Origin: Lysinibacillus sp. JNUCC-52
GTDB taxonomy: Bacteria > Bacillota > Bacilli > Bacillales_A > Planococcaceae
Length of the DNA stretch: 64,000 bases
Direction of reading: 5' to 3'
Assembly (NCBI RefSeq): GCF_015999545.1
Contig: NZ_CP065546.1
Coordinates: 2,347,501 to 2,411,500, forward strand
The translations under genes were made by a program, and so were the position numbers. The notes below the pieces were generated by a model. That model saw nothing but the letters and a program-made list of their open reading frames with translations, searched no databases and was not told the origin of the DNA. This document shows, one piece after another, positions 16,212 to 25,723 of the stretch. Position 1 is the stretch's first letter. Each line of letters starts with the position of its first letter.

Positions 16212-17234
16212 GTGAAGCAGCATGCTGAGAAAGAAATCTTACAGCCTACTCTTTTATGCGATAAAAAAGGGAATTTAAATCCAGCTGCTATTGGATTTGC
16301 ACGAAAACCTCTCATAAATAGCAATTTAAGTGGTCATATCATGCGTAAAAAGAAATGGAATTATTGGTGTGTCTATGGCGATGAGATCTTATTCTCCGCA
16401 ACGATTAGTCATCTCGATTACGCAGCGGTCTGCTTCGTGTATTTCCTTGAATATGAAACTCAGCGCTATTTTGAAAAAACAATAACAGTTCCGCTTGGTG
16501 GCAAGCTTAAAATGCCGACACACGTACTTGAATCCGTATCTTTCAGTAATAGTGAAATGTCGATTGATATGACCTATATTCAAAACGAAACGCATTTATC
16601 CGTTTCAATCCCTACATTTGATGGCGATGCCTTACGTGCGAATTTAATCATTCAACATCCACCTGCAGATGAATCGTTGAATGTAGTCATTCCATGGAAC
16701 CGTAGAACATTCCAATTTACAGGAAAGCATCATATACTCCCTACGTCAGGTGAAGTGATAATCGGTAATCGTCACTTTACATTTACTCCAGAGGAAAGTT
16801 TTGCTGTACTTGATTACGGGCGAGGTGTTTGGCCTCGAGAAGCCACTTGGAATTGGGGAATGGCATCACAAAGAGTTCGTGGCAGACGTATTGGACTCAA
16901 CTTAGGTGGTAAATGGACGGATGGTACTGGAATGACTGAAAATGCAGTTTTTGTTGATGGGAAAATGACAAAAATTCATGAGGACTTACTGTTCGATTAT
17001 GATCGTGAAGATTATATGCAACGCTGGAAAGTGAAAACGAAATTTACAAATCAAGTCTCTCTAACGTTCTCCCCATTTTTTGAACGAGTTGCGGCAACTA
17101 ATGCAAAACTTGTCAAATCAGAAGTTCACCAAATGTTTGGCTATTATGACGGCACTGTTCTACTAGACAATGGTGAGACACTTGTAATTAAACAAATGCT
17201 TGGTTGTATTGAGGAACATCAAGCAAAATGGTAA
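16212..17234 (+). CDS. DUF2804 family protein
   Basis: 340 residues from GTG 16212. AGAAGGG (16196-16202) abuts the ATG at 16203, so GTG 16212 (spacing 9) or TTG 16206 is more plausible than the ATG. The chain matches my memory of DUF2804: an early CDKKGNLNPAAIGFARKPL segment, a mid-chain VIPWNRRTFQFTGKHHILP, and the diagnostic LDYGRGVWPREATWNWGMAS followed by GRRIGLNLGGKWTDGTG. The pattern is beta-rich without signal peptide or membrane segment. Function is unknown. It converges with the GDPD gene. Confidence 0.85.
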   Translation: MKQHAEKEILQPTLLCDKKGNLNPAAIGFARKPLINSNLSGHIMRKKKWNYWCVYGDEILFSATISHLDYAAVCFVYFLEYETQRYFEKTITVPLGGKLKMPTHVLESVSFSNSEMSIDMTYIQNETHLSVSIPTFDGDALRANLIIQHPPADESLNVVIPWNRRTFQFTGKHHILPTSGEVIIGNRHFTFTPEESFAVLDYGRGVWPREATWNWGMASQRVRGRRIGLNLGGKWTDGTGMTENAVFVDGKMTKIHEDLLFDYDREDYMQRWKVKTKFTNQVSLTFSPFFERVAATNAKLVKSEVHQMFGYYDGTVLLDNGETLVIKQMLGCIEEHQAKW

Positions 17235-17268
17235 ATGGCTAAATGCACTTATTAACTTCATATGTATT

Positions 17269-17309
17269 GCAAAAAAATTCGCTCTAATACGTATTGCGAA
17301 TTTTTTTGC
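17269..17309. terminator. Bidirectional terminator
   Basis: Perfect 14-bp arms GCAAAAAAATTCGC / GCGAATTTTTTTGC with a 13-nt loop, between convergent DUF2804 and GDPD genes. Confidence 0.9.
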
Positions 17310-17320
17310 TTATTAGCCTC

Positions 17321-18046
17321 TTACTTTGTTAATTCGGCTAGTATTGCTTCAGGGTCATCCGTAAAAACAGCTTGTATGCCAAGCTGCTTTAGTTGCTTTG
17401 CATACTCGGGATCATTAACTGTGTATACACGTATCATCGCCTGTTGTTCAAGTGCTACACCTATCGATTTCCTGAATGCTGTTGGTAAACTAACATGGAT
17501 AGCATCGGCAGGGATACTTGCCGTATATGTTGTAAAATCAACTAAAACTTCAGCAAATAAAGCAGCTGTTTCGATGTAGGGTGCCATTTGATATACAGTT
17601 TGCAACGATTCATGATTAAAAGAAGAAATTATTACTCGCTCCGTTATTTGGTGCTTCGCTATTTCTTTTAATACAAGTGCCTCAATTCCCTCATAAGGAA
17701 AGATATCGGTTTTTAGCTCAATATTAATACGGTGATGTGTAGCTACGAAAATCTCTAGCACTTCACCTAATGTCGGAATACGTTCACCCTTATATTCGTC
17801 TGCAAACCACGAGCCATAATCATATGAACGAAGCTGTTGGAGCGTCAGGTCCTTCACATAGCCTGAACCGTTTGATGTACGATTAATCGTTTCATCATGG
17901 ATGACTACTACCTCCCCGTCAGCAGTTATATGAACGTCCAACTCAATGCCCGCAATCGGTAGCTTGGAGGCCGCATAAAAAGCAGCTTTTGTATTTTCAG
18001 GATAGTGTGCAGATACACCTCTATGTGCAAATAGATCCAAATGCAA
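17321..18046 (-). CDS. Glycerophosphodiester phosphodiesterase
   Basis: 241 residues, single GDPD domain, no signal peptide or membrane anchor. The enzyme hydrolyses glycerophosphodiesters to glycerol-3-phosphate and an alcohol. Active-site signatures: FAHRGVSAHYPENT (catalytic His, Arg, and the Glu-Asn of PENT), IELDVHITADGEVVVIHDETINRTS (metal-binding Glu-x-Asp and the second catalytic His), and INIELKTD. The C-terminal VYTVNDPEYAKQLKQLGIQAVFTDDP is the usual closing strand/helix. Length equals cytosolic bacillar GDPDs such as YqiK. It is followed by a shared bidirectional terminator. Confidence 0.93.
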   Translation of the reverse strand: MHLDLFAHRGVSAHYPENTKAAFYAASKLPIAGIELDVHITADGEVVVIHDETINRTSNGSGYVKDLTLQQLRSYDYGSWFADEYKGERIPTLGEVLEIFVATHHRINIELKTDIFPYEGIEALVLKEIAKHQITERVIISSFNHESLQTVYQMAPYIETAALFAEVLVDFTTYTASIPADAIHVSLPTAFRKSIGVALEQQAMIRVYTVNDPEYAKQLKQLGIQAVFTDDPEAILAELTK

Positions 18047-18103
18047 AACCTCCTTCTAATCTTTACTTAATAGTATAACAATAAATGAATGATGACATTT
18101 AAC

Positions 18104-18132
18104 TTGATAGGTAAAATTTTGTATAGTAGTAT
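18104..18132 (+). promoter_or_regulatory. Sigma-A promoter of helD
   Basis: TTGATA (18104-18109), 17-nt spacer, TAGTAT (18127-18132), about 40 nt before the helD start. Confidence 0.55.
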
Positions 18133-18174
18133 GAGAATCTACTTAAATTTGTAAGTACTTAGGAGGTGCTAAAA

Positions 18175-20403
18175 ATGACTACACAACACCCAGATTTTCA
18201 GGCTGAGCTAGAGAGGTTAGCGTACACTCAAAATTATATGCAACAAATCTTAAACGAATCGCAGCGTGATCTTCAATCTGCGCAAGAAAACATTCGTAAG
18301 TCTATGGCAGATCTTGATTATTTAGATTCCAGTTTAAGTTATTTGAATATTTTAACCAACGCCCGCTTCTTTGAAATGGCTCGAAATCAAAAGGAAGGTT
18401 TAGAAGCCGTTCAAAAAAAGCCTTATTTTGCTCGAATTCATTTTCAAAAGACAGGTGATCCAGAAGAATTTCTGTATATCGGAAAAACATCGTTGTTTCA
18501 CCGCGATACACATGAACCGATTATTGTAGACTGGCGTTCTCCTGTAGCAAATGTCTACTATGATGGGCGTCTTGGTGATATGGAATATGACGTTCGTGGA
18601 GAAATTCATAAAGGCCATTTGTTTGCCAAGCGACAATACAAAATCGAAGATGGACAATTACTCGATATTCGAGATATTGACTTAACGACAAATGATGAAT
18701 TACTCCAAGAGGCATTAGCAGGTAAAGCAGATGTACGCTTAACAGAAATAGTCTCTACCATCCAGAAAGAACAAAATGATATTATTCGCGCGCATCTTCG
18801 TCAGCCCATTATCGTGCAAGGTGCTGCTGGTAGTGGAAAAACAACTATTGCTTTACACCGTATTTCCTACTTCTTATACACGATGGGCGAACATTTTAAT
18901 CCTGAACAACTGATGATTTTAGCACCAAATAAGCTATTTATTGATTATATCGGAGATGTGCTACCAGAGCTTGGCGTTGATAAAATATACCAAACGACGT
19001 TTTCAGATTATGTTCTTGCAGCAACTAAACTAAAATTAAAGCTGCGCAATCCTAACGAACAGTTGGAATCACTAGTTATAGGTGGCACTGATCAGCCTAC
19101 TGCTTGGATTTCTGAAGTGAAAGGTTCCCTCTATTATCGCGATATGATTGAACGATATTTACAAAAAATTGAACTGCAAATTGCTGAACAATTCGAAGAT
19201 GTATTTATTGAAAAATATCGTATTATGCGCGCCGCTCATTTAAAAAAGTTATTTTTATATGAATTTTCTTATATGCCAATTGAAAAACGACTTGCACATA
19301 TTAAAAAGGTGCTAGCCAGTCATGTTCGGCAAAAGAAACAAGCTGTTTTAAATATGCTACATGCTAAGTACGATGAAGCACTCGGCAAGGCACTTAATGG
19401 CATTCGTGATGCAGAGAAGCGTAAACACATTGTTACTAAATTTATAGATGAACGTGATGAACGAATGCCTGCAATTGAAAAAGAAGCAAAATCGACCGTC
19501 TCTGTTTATATGCGCCGCTTTGCAAAATATAATGTGAAAACGCTCTATCGTACGCTTTTAACAAATGCCGAGCTATTAGCCGAAGTCGCACCAGAATGGC
19601 ATTATTTAGAGCAACAGCAGTTTTTACAGGCACATGCTAAAGAGCAATGGATGCTAGAGGATTTAGCTGCTCTCTATTATTTACAAGCCCGACTAAAAGG
19701 TATTGCAGATGAGTGGAAAATGCGCGTAGTCTTTATTGATGAAGTACAGGACTACAGTCTATTCCAACTAGCCGCTCTAAAAGCTGGGCTAGAAACGGAT
19801 ATGTTTACAATGGTAGGTGATTTAGCACAAGGAATTCACAGCTATCGCTCACTAACTGCTTGGGAACCTGTGCAAAATTTATTCCCGCGTGCCAGCTTCA
19901 GAACACTTCAAAAAAGCTACCGTACAACCATTGAAATTATGGAGGTCGCTAACCAAATTTTAATGCAAATGGATGAGCAGTTACCATTAGTGGAGCCTGT
20001 TGTCCGTCACGGGGATGCGCCAACTTTTATAAAGGCAGCTGCCTTTAATACCGAGCAAATTAAAGAGGTTTTTGATCGCATTAGAGCAAATGGGCATCAG
20101 TCGATTGCTTTAATATGTAAAACTACAGCTGAAGCCCAATTAATGCAACAGGCTTTAACAGCTGATACATTTCCTTGTCAACTTCTCACTGAGGATGAGT
20201 CTATTAATCAGCAAGTCTTACTTGTAGTTCCAAGCCATTTAGCAAAAGGACTAGAATTTGATGCAGTTATTGTGGCTGCCTTTGATACCCCTTTCTTTGA
20301 TACTAAAATTGATAGAAAGCTCCTTTATGTTGCATTAACTCGTGCAATGCATGAGCTTTATTTAATTGGTCCCTCCAAAAAGACTTTTTTATTAGAACAT
20401 TGA
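18175..20403 (+). CDS. helD: HelD, RNA polymerase-recycling UvrD-like ATPase
   Basis: 742 residues from ATG 18175, with AGGAGG 9 nt upstream; the GTG at 18166 lies inside that ribosome site. HelD binds RNA polymerase and uses ATP to release stalled core enzyme from nucleic acid. The N-terminal 60 residues form the antiparallel coiled coil that enters the secondary channel. Walker A GAAGSGKTT is at residues 216-224, Walker B VVFIDEVQDYS near 520, then SYRTTIEIMEVAN and the C-terminal GLEFDAVIV ... LYVALTRAMHELYL helicase motifs V and VI. The length is close to B. subtilis HelD (about 774). Confidence 0.93.
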   Translation: MTTQHPDFQAELERLAYTQNYMQQILNESQRDLQSAQENIRKSMADLDYLDSSLSYLNILTNARFFEMARNQKEGLEAVQKKPYFARIHFQKTGDPEEFLYIGKTSLFHRDTHEPIIVDWRSPVANVYYDGRLGDMEYDVRGEIHKGHLFAKRQYKIEDGQLLDIRDIDLTTNDELLQEALAGKADVRLTEIVSTIQKEQNDIIRAHLRQPIIVQGAAGSGKTTIALHRISYFLYTMGEHFNPEQLMILAPNKLFIDYIGDVLPELGVDKIYQTTFSDYVLAATKLKLKLRNPNEQLESLVIGGTDQPTAWISEVKGSLYYRDMIERYLQKIELQIAEQFEDVFIEKYRIMRAAHLKKLFLYEFSYMPIEKRLAHIKKVLASHVRQKKQAVLNMLHAKYDEALGKALNGIRDAEKRKHIVTKFIDERDERMPAIEKEAKSTVSVYMRRFAKYNVKTLYRTLLTNAELLAEVAPEWHYLEQQQFLQAHAKEQWMLEDLAALYYLQARLKGIADEWKMRVVFIDEVQDYSLFQLAALKAGLETDMFTMVGDLAQGIHSYRSLTAWEPVQNLFPRASFRTLQKSYRTTIEIMEVANQILMQMDEQLPLVEPVVRHGDAPTFIKAAAFNTEQIKEVFDRIRANGHQSIALICKTTAEAQLMQQALTADTFPCQLLTEDESINQQVLLVVPSHLAKGLEFDAVIVAAFDTPFFDTKIDRKLLYVALTRAMHELYLIGPSKKTFLLEH

Positions 20404-20426
20404 TAACAACCACTATCATAAAAATA

Positions 20427-20466
20427 AAAATAGCACAGTAGGATTTATCCCCTAACATGCTATTTT
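20427..20466 (+). terminator. Terminator of helD
   Basis: AAAATAGCA (20427-20435) pairs with TGCTATTTT (20458-20466), with inner TAGG/CCTA pairing. Confidence 0.65.
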
Positions 20467-20516
20467 AACATTGGATAGCCTTGCTCAATCATTTTAGATA
20501 ATTAAAGATGTAAAAT

Positions 20517-20642
20517 TTATTTATGTCGCGGTGGTAGTCTGTAAAACTTCCCTTTTGATAAGTAAGCTTTAACAACTTTCCACCATGAGCGAGGTGCTTC
20601 CCTCGTAGGAGACTTTTTTTTCGGCAATGCTGGCATACGCAT
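20517..20642 (-). CDS. Small basic protein, 41 residues, unrecognised
   Basis: An ORF from ATG 20642 preceded by GAAAGGAG with 8-nt spacing. It encodes 41 residues rich in Lys, Arg and Pro (begins MRMPALPKKKSPTREAPRSW, ends YRLPPRHK), with a central WWKVVKAYLSKGKFY that could form a short amphipathic helix. There is no membrane segment and no Cys. A longer upstream extension of the frame exists but lacks a ribosome site. It lies between the helD terminator and the GNAT gene terminator, so it would be an independent unit. Conservation is not known to me; a strong ribosome site is the main support. Confidence 0.5.
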   Translation of the reverse strand: MRMPALPKKKSPTREAPRSWWKVVKAYLSKGKFYRLPPRHK

Positions 20643-20738
20643 AAGAACGACTCCTTTCTTCAGGCTTATTAATACTATATGGACATAGTACACTTTTATG
20701 ATAAAAAAGAAGATTTTAACAGTTATTAAAAATAAAAA

Positions 20739-20765
20739 AGTGAGTAGTGACGCTTGTGGCTCACT
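20739..20765 (-). terminator. Terminator after the double GNAT gene
   Basis: On the minus strand AGTGAG ... CTCACT closes a hairpin followed by TTTTTTATTTTT. Confidence 0.55.
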
Positions 20766-20778
20766 CCTCACCGTTCAT

Positions 20779-21645
20779 TTAATTTTTTACATAATAGTCT
20801 AGTTGCTGCGCTTTCATAAATCCTGCTTTCTCATAAATCGAAATAGCTTTTCTATTTTCAATTTCTACATCAAGCATGACAAATTTAGCGCTCTGTTTAC
20901 TTGCATAGTCTTTCGAAAAGGACAATAGAGCTGTACCGATACCTTGTCGTTGATATTGTGGATGAACTGCAAGCGCTGTCACCCATTGAATTTCATTTTC
21001 CTTCACTGTAGCTACCGTACCTACAACTTGCCCGTCTTTATGTGCTATCCATAATTTTCGACCATTCGTTGACGTATTAAAGGCAATTAGCTCCTCAGAT
21101 TCTGATGGCAAATCACCAAACGCCTCACTATAAATAGCAATCAATTCAGTCTGTTCCCCTGCAAATGGGGCAATATGAATATCATTTCGTAGTTCAACTG
21201 ACTCCGCTTTCGTTTCCAGCGTCGCTTCTGAAAAACTATATGAATAACCACACTTTTCGATAAATCTATGTCCAAAAGGAGATCCATCAATAACTACTGC
21301 TAATTGACCTTCTGCACCTCGATCTTGTAGTCCAGCTTGTAATACATTTACTAATGCTGTCCCAACTCCCTTTTGACGATAAGCTGGTGTCACGACTAAA
21401 GACCATTCATACGTATGTAGCCCTATTAAATCAATTGCACTTGCAGCGCCAACTAATTCATCATTGTCATCTTCATACGCGAGCACCATAAAACCTTTCG
21501 AGTCGAAAGAGCCTGCTAATGGAATATTCATAATTGTTTCATATACACGATAATCATTTAAGGTTGCTTCTTCGCATAATATTTTTAATTCATTCAGTGT
21601 TTCCCTATCTAGTGGGAATGACACTGTAATTACTGAAATGTTCAT
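20779..21645 (-). CDS. Tandem-domain GNAT acetyltransferase
   Basis: 288 residues comprising two GNAT folds. The first (about 1-145) has a motif A VVTPAYRQKGVGTALVNVL; the second (about 150-288) has VHPQYQRQGIGTALLSFS, followed by the typical beta5/alpha4 segment VMLDVEIENRKAISIYEKAGF. Both motif A loops keep the R/Q-x-x-G-x-G/A acetyl-CoA pyrophosphate signature, so both domains could bind acetyl-CoA, though the C-terminal one looks more canonical. Acceptor unknown. CGGAG precedes ATG 21645 with 6-nt spacing. The 450-bp upstream region is gene-free. Confidence 0.88.
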   Translation of the reverse strand: MNISVITVSFPLDRETLNELKILCEEATLNDYRVYETIMNIPLAGSFDSKGFMVLAYEDDNDELVGAASAIDLIGLHTYEWSLVVTPAYRQKGVGTALVNVLQAGLQDRGAEGQLAVVIDGSPFGHRFIEKCGYSYSFSEATLETKAESVELRNDIHIAPFAGEQTELIAIYSEAFGDLPSESEELIAFNTSTNGRKLWIAHKDGQVVGTVATVKENEIQWVTALAVHPQYQRQGIGTALLSFSKDYASKQSAKFVMLDVEIENRKAISIYEKAGFMKAQQLDYYVKN

Positions 21646-22047
21646 TGTTTACTCCGTTCTTAAACCAGACTATTGCCCTATTGTAGCAAGAAAGAAAATA
21701 AACTGGCAACAAATTATAATATCCGTTTCTAATAATCAGCAATTTTACTTCCAATACAGAAAAATTAGTTAGATTTATACTACTATTGTTGATAAAAGTA
21801 AATGAAATTTACTAGAGACCATTAGTTAGAAATCATTATACGGCATGTCTATATTTTAACAAGTAATAAGTTAATCACAATAAATATTATACCATAATTT
21901 CTAATAAATTACATTATTTAAAAGATGGAACAATTACATTTGAATCATAAGATTTTTCATTGCGTTTTCTACCATTATGAGTAGAACGCATCAAATTGCC
22001 ACATTGTACTTACTTACAATTCAACTGTGTTTTCCTTAAAAAGGATA
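21646..22047. other. Gene-free AT-rich region
   Basis: About 400 bp between the GNAT start and the exporter-operon terminator, very AT-rich. I see no ORF with a ribosome site, no repeat of the window's families and no clear palindrome. Confidence 0.5.
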
Positions 22048-22048
22048 A

Positions 22049-22082
22049 AAGGCATCAAGAATAAACTTTCTTGATGCCTTTA
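22049..22082 (-). terminator. Terminator of the ABC exporter operon
   Basis: AAAGGCATCAAG pairs with CTTGATGCCTTT (perfect 12 bp); on the minus strand it is followed by a short T-containing run. Confidence 0.8.
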
Positions 22083-22093
22083 TATTCCACACC

Positions 22094-23926
22094 TTAATCT
22101 TCTAAATGATGTGTCGAGGAGTTTAGCATTTGGGCATAAATGCCCCCAGACTCAATTAACTCATGCTGTAACCCAGCTTCAACGAGCTCACCCTTTTGCA
22201 TTACTAAAATAACATCCGCATTGTGTACAGTGTTCAATCGATGTGCAATGACAAAGCTTGTTCGTCCTTGCATTAGCCTATCGAGCGCCTCTTGGATTGC
22301 TAATTCTGTTACTGTATCAATGCTGCTTGTTGCTTCATCAAGCAATAAAATTTTCGGATTTGCAATGAGGGCACGCGCAATTGAAAGTAATTGTTTTTGT
22401 CCTTGGGAAATCTCACGCCCATCTGCTGTAAGAACAGTGTTATAACCATCCTTTAGTTTCATAATAAAATCATGGGCATTGGCAAGCTGCGCTGCTTCAA
22501 TTATTTCATCATCACTAGCATCTAAACGTCCATAGCGGATGTTCTCCATTACTGTTGTTTCGAACAAAAATGGATCCTGTAATACAAAGGCCATTTGTGA
22601 ACGAAGTGCCTTGCGGTCAATTTGCTGTACATTTACACCATCAAATAGCACATTGCCCTTTGTCACCTCATAAAACCTAGCGATTAACTGTAAAATAGTT
22701 GTTTTCCCAGCACCAGTTGCACCTACCAATGCAACAGTTTGTCCTGGCTCTATCGTAAAATTAATATCCTTTAATGTGTAAGACTCCTGTGCAGTATCAT
22801 ACTTAAAAAACACATGTTGAAATGTTACTTGCCCTAATAATGTATGATTTTTCGCAGCAGGCATTTCCTTTTCAGGCTCTTCATCCAGTAGAGCAAATAC
22901 GCGTTCAGCACCTGCTACGGCTGATAATACGGTATTAAATTGATTTGCCAAATCATTTAATGGTCGTGTAAATTGGCGAGCATATTCTGTAAAAATAACA
23001 ATTACCCCAATTGATACATGACCGTAAAGCGCCAGTACCCCACCAATACCCGCAACAATTGTAAAGCTCATATTATTTAAAAAGTTCATGACCTTTGGTA
23101 TATACCCCGAGTAAGTTTGTGCCCAAAAGCCTGTATTTTTTAAACGTAAACTTTTATCACGAAATTCCGCTTTAACTCGTTCTTCCTGTGAAAAAGCTTT
23201 TACAATTCGTTGCCCTGATATTGTTTCTTCAATCATGCCGTTTAGCGCTCCAATAGCTGCTTGCTGTTCCTTAAATAACGGAGCCGTTCGACGAGTAATC
23301 CAGCGCATTGCCCAAAACATAATTGGAATAATTGTCATCGTTAAGATTGTTAACAACGGACTCAAGCTCAGCATAATGATGATCGTACCACCAAGTGTTA
23401 AAACACTTGAAAATACTTGTATAAAAGAGCTATTCAAAGTCGAGCTCACCGCTTCAATATCATTTGTCATCCGACTCATTAATTCGCCATGTTGCCGTCT
23501 ATCAAAATATGAGATCGGCAGCTTTTGAAAATGAGCAAAAACACTTGTGCGCAGTCGATAAATCGTTTGTTGGGCAATCCCAATCATCCAAAAGTTTTGC
23601 AAAAATAAAGCGACTGCTAAAAGTAAATAAACGCCAATAAGCAACAGCACTTTACTGCCTAACCCGTTAAGCTCACCATGCATAACATATATATCAATGA
23701 TTTTGCCTATTAAATATGGCCCTAGAAGTGCCAAAATTGAGCTGGCCATTACGAGTAACAGTACAACGATTAAAAGCATCCGTTGTTCATCAACAATCTT
23801 CCATAAACGCCACAGTGTACTTTTCCAATCTGCTGCACGTGGTCCTTTCTTTTTCTTTACGACCTGCTTTACATCATCCTTCGATAAAATCGGCTCATAG
23901 CCAAAAGGTTTTTGGAAAAAACCCAT
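22094..23926 (-). CDS. ABC exporter half-transporter, canonical-Glu subunit (YfiC-like)
   Basis: 610 residues: an N-terminal cytoplasmic stretch, six membrane helices (about 50-330) and a C-terminal NBD with Walker A GATGAGKTT, Walker B ILLLDEATSSID (catalytic Glu present) and H-loop VIAHRL. The signature is ISQGQKQ instead of LSGGQ. Paired with the partner gene this is the asymmetric arrangement of heterodimeric exporters, so the pair should have one degenerate and one consensus ATP site. Its ATG shares one base with the partner's TAA, indicating translational coupling. Lengths (573 + 610) resemble B. subtilis YfiB/YfiC; substrates are probably lipophilic drugs or lipids, but this is family-level inference. 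Confidence 0.9.
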   Translation of the reverse strand: MGFFQKPFGYEPILSKDDVKQVVKKKKGPRAADWKSTLWRLWKIVDEQRMLLIVVLLLVMASSILALLGPYLIGKIIDIYVMHGELNGLGSKVLLLIGVYLLLAVALFLQNFWMIGIAQQTIYRLRTSVFAHFQKLPISYFDRRQHGELMSRMTNDIEAVSSTLNSSFIQVFSSVLTLGGTIIIMLSLSPLLTILTMTIIPIMFWAMRWITRRTAPLFKEQQAAIGALNGMIEETISGQRIVKAFSQEERVKAEFRDKSLRLKNTGFWAQTYSGYIPKVMNFLNNMSFTIVAGIGGVLALYGHVSIGVIVIFTEYARQFTRPLNDLANQFNTVLSAVAGAERVFALLDEEPEKEMPAAKNHTLLGQVTFQHVFFKYDTAQESYTLKDINFTIEPGQTVALVGATGAGKTTILQLIARFYEVTKGNVLFDGVNVQQIDRKALRSQMAFVLQDPFLFETTVMENIRYGRLDASDDEIIEAAQLANAHDFIMKLKDGYNTVLTADGREISQGQKQLLSIARALIANPKILLLDEATSSIDTVTELAIQEALDRLMQGRTSFVIAHRLNTVHNADVILVMQKGELVEAGLQHELIESGGIYAQMLNSSTHHLED

Positions 23927-25647
23927 TATTCCACCTCCTGTTGGGAGATTGCGATTTTTTTATACAGATCAGAAGTTTGCAGAAGCTCTTCATGTGACCC
24001 ATAACCGACCACTTCACCTGCATCAATTAACAAAATCTGATCTGCACCTTTAGCTGTCCGAATTTTTTGTGTAACAACGAGCATTGTAGCTCTTTCCTCA
24101 CTAAGCGCATCCCACAGTGCCTGCTCTGTTTTAACATCAAGTGCACTAGTACTATCATCCAGCATCAATATATGCCCTTTTCTTAACAGTGCTCTAGCGA
24201 TGGATAGTCGTTGTTTTTGACCGCCTGATAAATTCACGCCCTTTTGCCCTACTCGCGTATCATAACCACTTGGGAAATCTTCCACAGATGCATGGATTTG
24301 TGCCTGCATCGCTGCATTGAGCACTTCGTCCATTGCGGCCTCTGTATCGCCCCACCGAACATTGTCAGCAATACTTCCTGTAAACAATAACGACTGCTGT
24401 GGAACGTAACCTATAATGTCACGTAGCTCTTGCAGGTCCCATTGCTGCACATCTTTTCCTTCGACAAAGATCTGTCCTTCCGTCACATCATAAAAGCGAG
24501 GAATAAGCTGTAGTAATGTCGATTTACCAGCCCCCGTAGCTCCCATGATGGCTAATTTTTCACCAGATTTTACTTGAAAAGTGACATTGGACAGTACAGC
24601 AGTTTCTGTACCTGGGTAGTGGAAGCTAACATTTTTAAATGCTAATTCGCCTAATTTCAGGGCGCTAGATGTACCTTCTTTAGAGGAAGAAGTAATTTCT
24701 ACTTCATTGTCAACAGCAAGCACCTCTGTCATACGTTCTGCTGATGCTTTTGCTCGTGCATAAAAAATTATAATAAAAGCGAACATTGAAAATGAACCTG
24801 TAATACGCATTGCATAATTGACGATAGCTACAATATCGCCAAGAGGTGTCGTACCTGCAGCAACTTGCTTTGTGCCGAACCAAAGTACTGCCAATAAACT
24901 CATGTTCATGACAAACAATAATACAGGCATAATATACTCCATCGTACGCAGAGCCTTGACAGTATCAAATTTTAATCTTGAAGCAACCTGCTCAAAGCGC
25001 GAAGCCTCATACGCCCCACGTAAATAGGCCTTCACTAGACGCATCGCTTGCAAATTTTCTTGAAGTACACGATTTAAACGGTCTACACGCTTTTGAACTC
25101 GTCCAAAATATGCCACACCTTTTGCTACCATAAAAATAAGGAATACTAAAATGATTGGTGCACCAATCACTAAAAACAGTGCTAGCTTTGCATTGACAAC
25201 AAAAGCCATGATAATGCTCCCAATAACAGCTAGTGGTGCGCGGAGCATAATTCGAAGGCTCATAAACAGCACTGTTTGAACTTGCGTTACATCATTTGTT
25301 AGACGGGTAATAAGCGAAGCTGTAGAAAACTTTTGATATGTAGCCAATGTAAAGGATTGAATTTTGTCAAACAAGGCATTGCGCAAATCAAAGGCAAAGC
25401 TTTGCGCAGTATGCGATGAAAAATAAGAATTGACTACGCCTGATATAAAGGCAATAAAAGATAAAACTAGTAAAATGACTCCCCATTGAATAATCATGTC
25501 ATTGTTTTGACCACGAACACCATCATCAATAATTTTGGCCATAATAAGTGGCTGAACAAGCTCTACAAATAATTCAATTAACATCAAACATAATGCAAAA
25601 ATCGCAGTCCACTTATAGGGCTTTACATAAGAAAAAATTATTTTCAC
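23926..25647 (-). CDS. ABC exporter half-transporter, degenerate-Walker-B subunit (YfiB-like)
   Basis: 573 residues from GTG 25647 (GGGGAG upstream). Six membrane helices (about 15-300) precede an NBD with Walker A GATGAGKST, intact signature NLSGGQKQR, Walker B LMLDDSTSALD in which the catalytic Glu is Asp, and an H-loop reading VVTQKI where His is Gln. These losses are expected for the non-catalytic half of a heterodimeric exporter and complement the partner's weak signature and intact Glu. Promoter-proximal gene of a two-gene operon. No regulator adjoins. Confidence 0.9.
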   Translation of the reverse strand: MKIIFSYVKPYKWTAIFALCLMLIELFVELVQPLIMAKIIDDGVRGQNNDMIIQWGVILLVLSFIAFISGVVNSYFSSHTAQSFAFDLRNALFDKIQSFTLATYQKFSTASLITRLTNDVTQVQTVLFMSLRIMLRAPLAVIGSIIMAFVVNAKLALFLVIGAPIILVFLIFMVAKGVAYFGRVQKRVDRLNRVLQENLQAMRLVKAYLRGAYEASRFEQVASRLKFDTVKALRTMEYIMPVLLFVMNMSLLAVLWFGTKQVAAGTTPLGDIVAIVNYAMRITGSFSMFAFIIIFYARAKASAERMTEVLAVDNEVEITSSSKEGTSSALKLGELAFKNVSFHYPGTETAVLSNVTFQVKSGEKLAIMGATGAGKSTLLQLIPRFYDVTEGQIFVEGKDVQQWDLQELRDIIGYVPQQSLLFTGSIADNVRWGDTEAAMDEVLNAAMQAQIHASVEDFPSGYDTRVGQKGVNLSGGQKQRLSIARALLRKGHILMLDDSTSALDVKTEQALWDALSEERATMLVVTQKIRTAKGADQILLIDAGEVVGYGSHEELLQTSDLYKKIAISQQEVE

Positions 25648-25723
25648 ATTCTCTCCCCCCTTATTTGAGAAGAACTATCATTTACATTTAATGTAGTTAT
25701 AATAACCTATACAAATAATAAAT

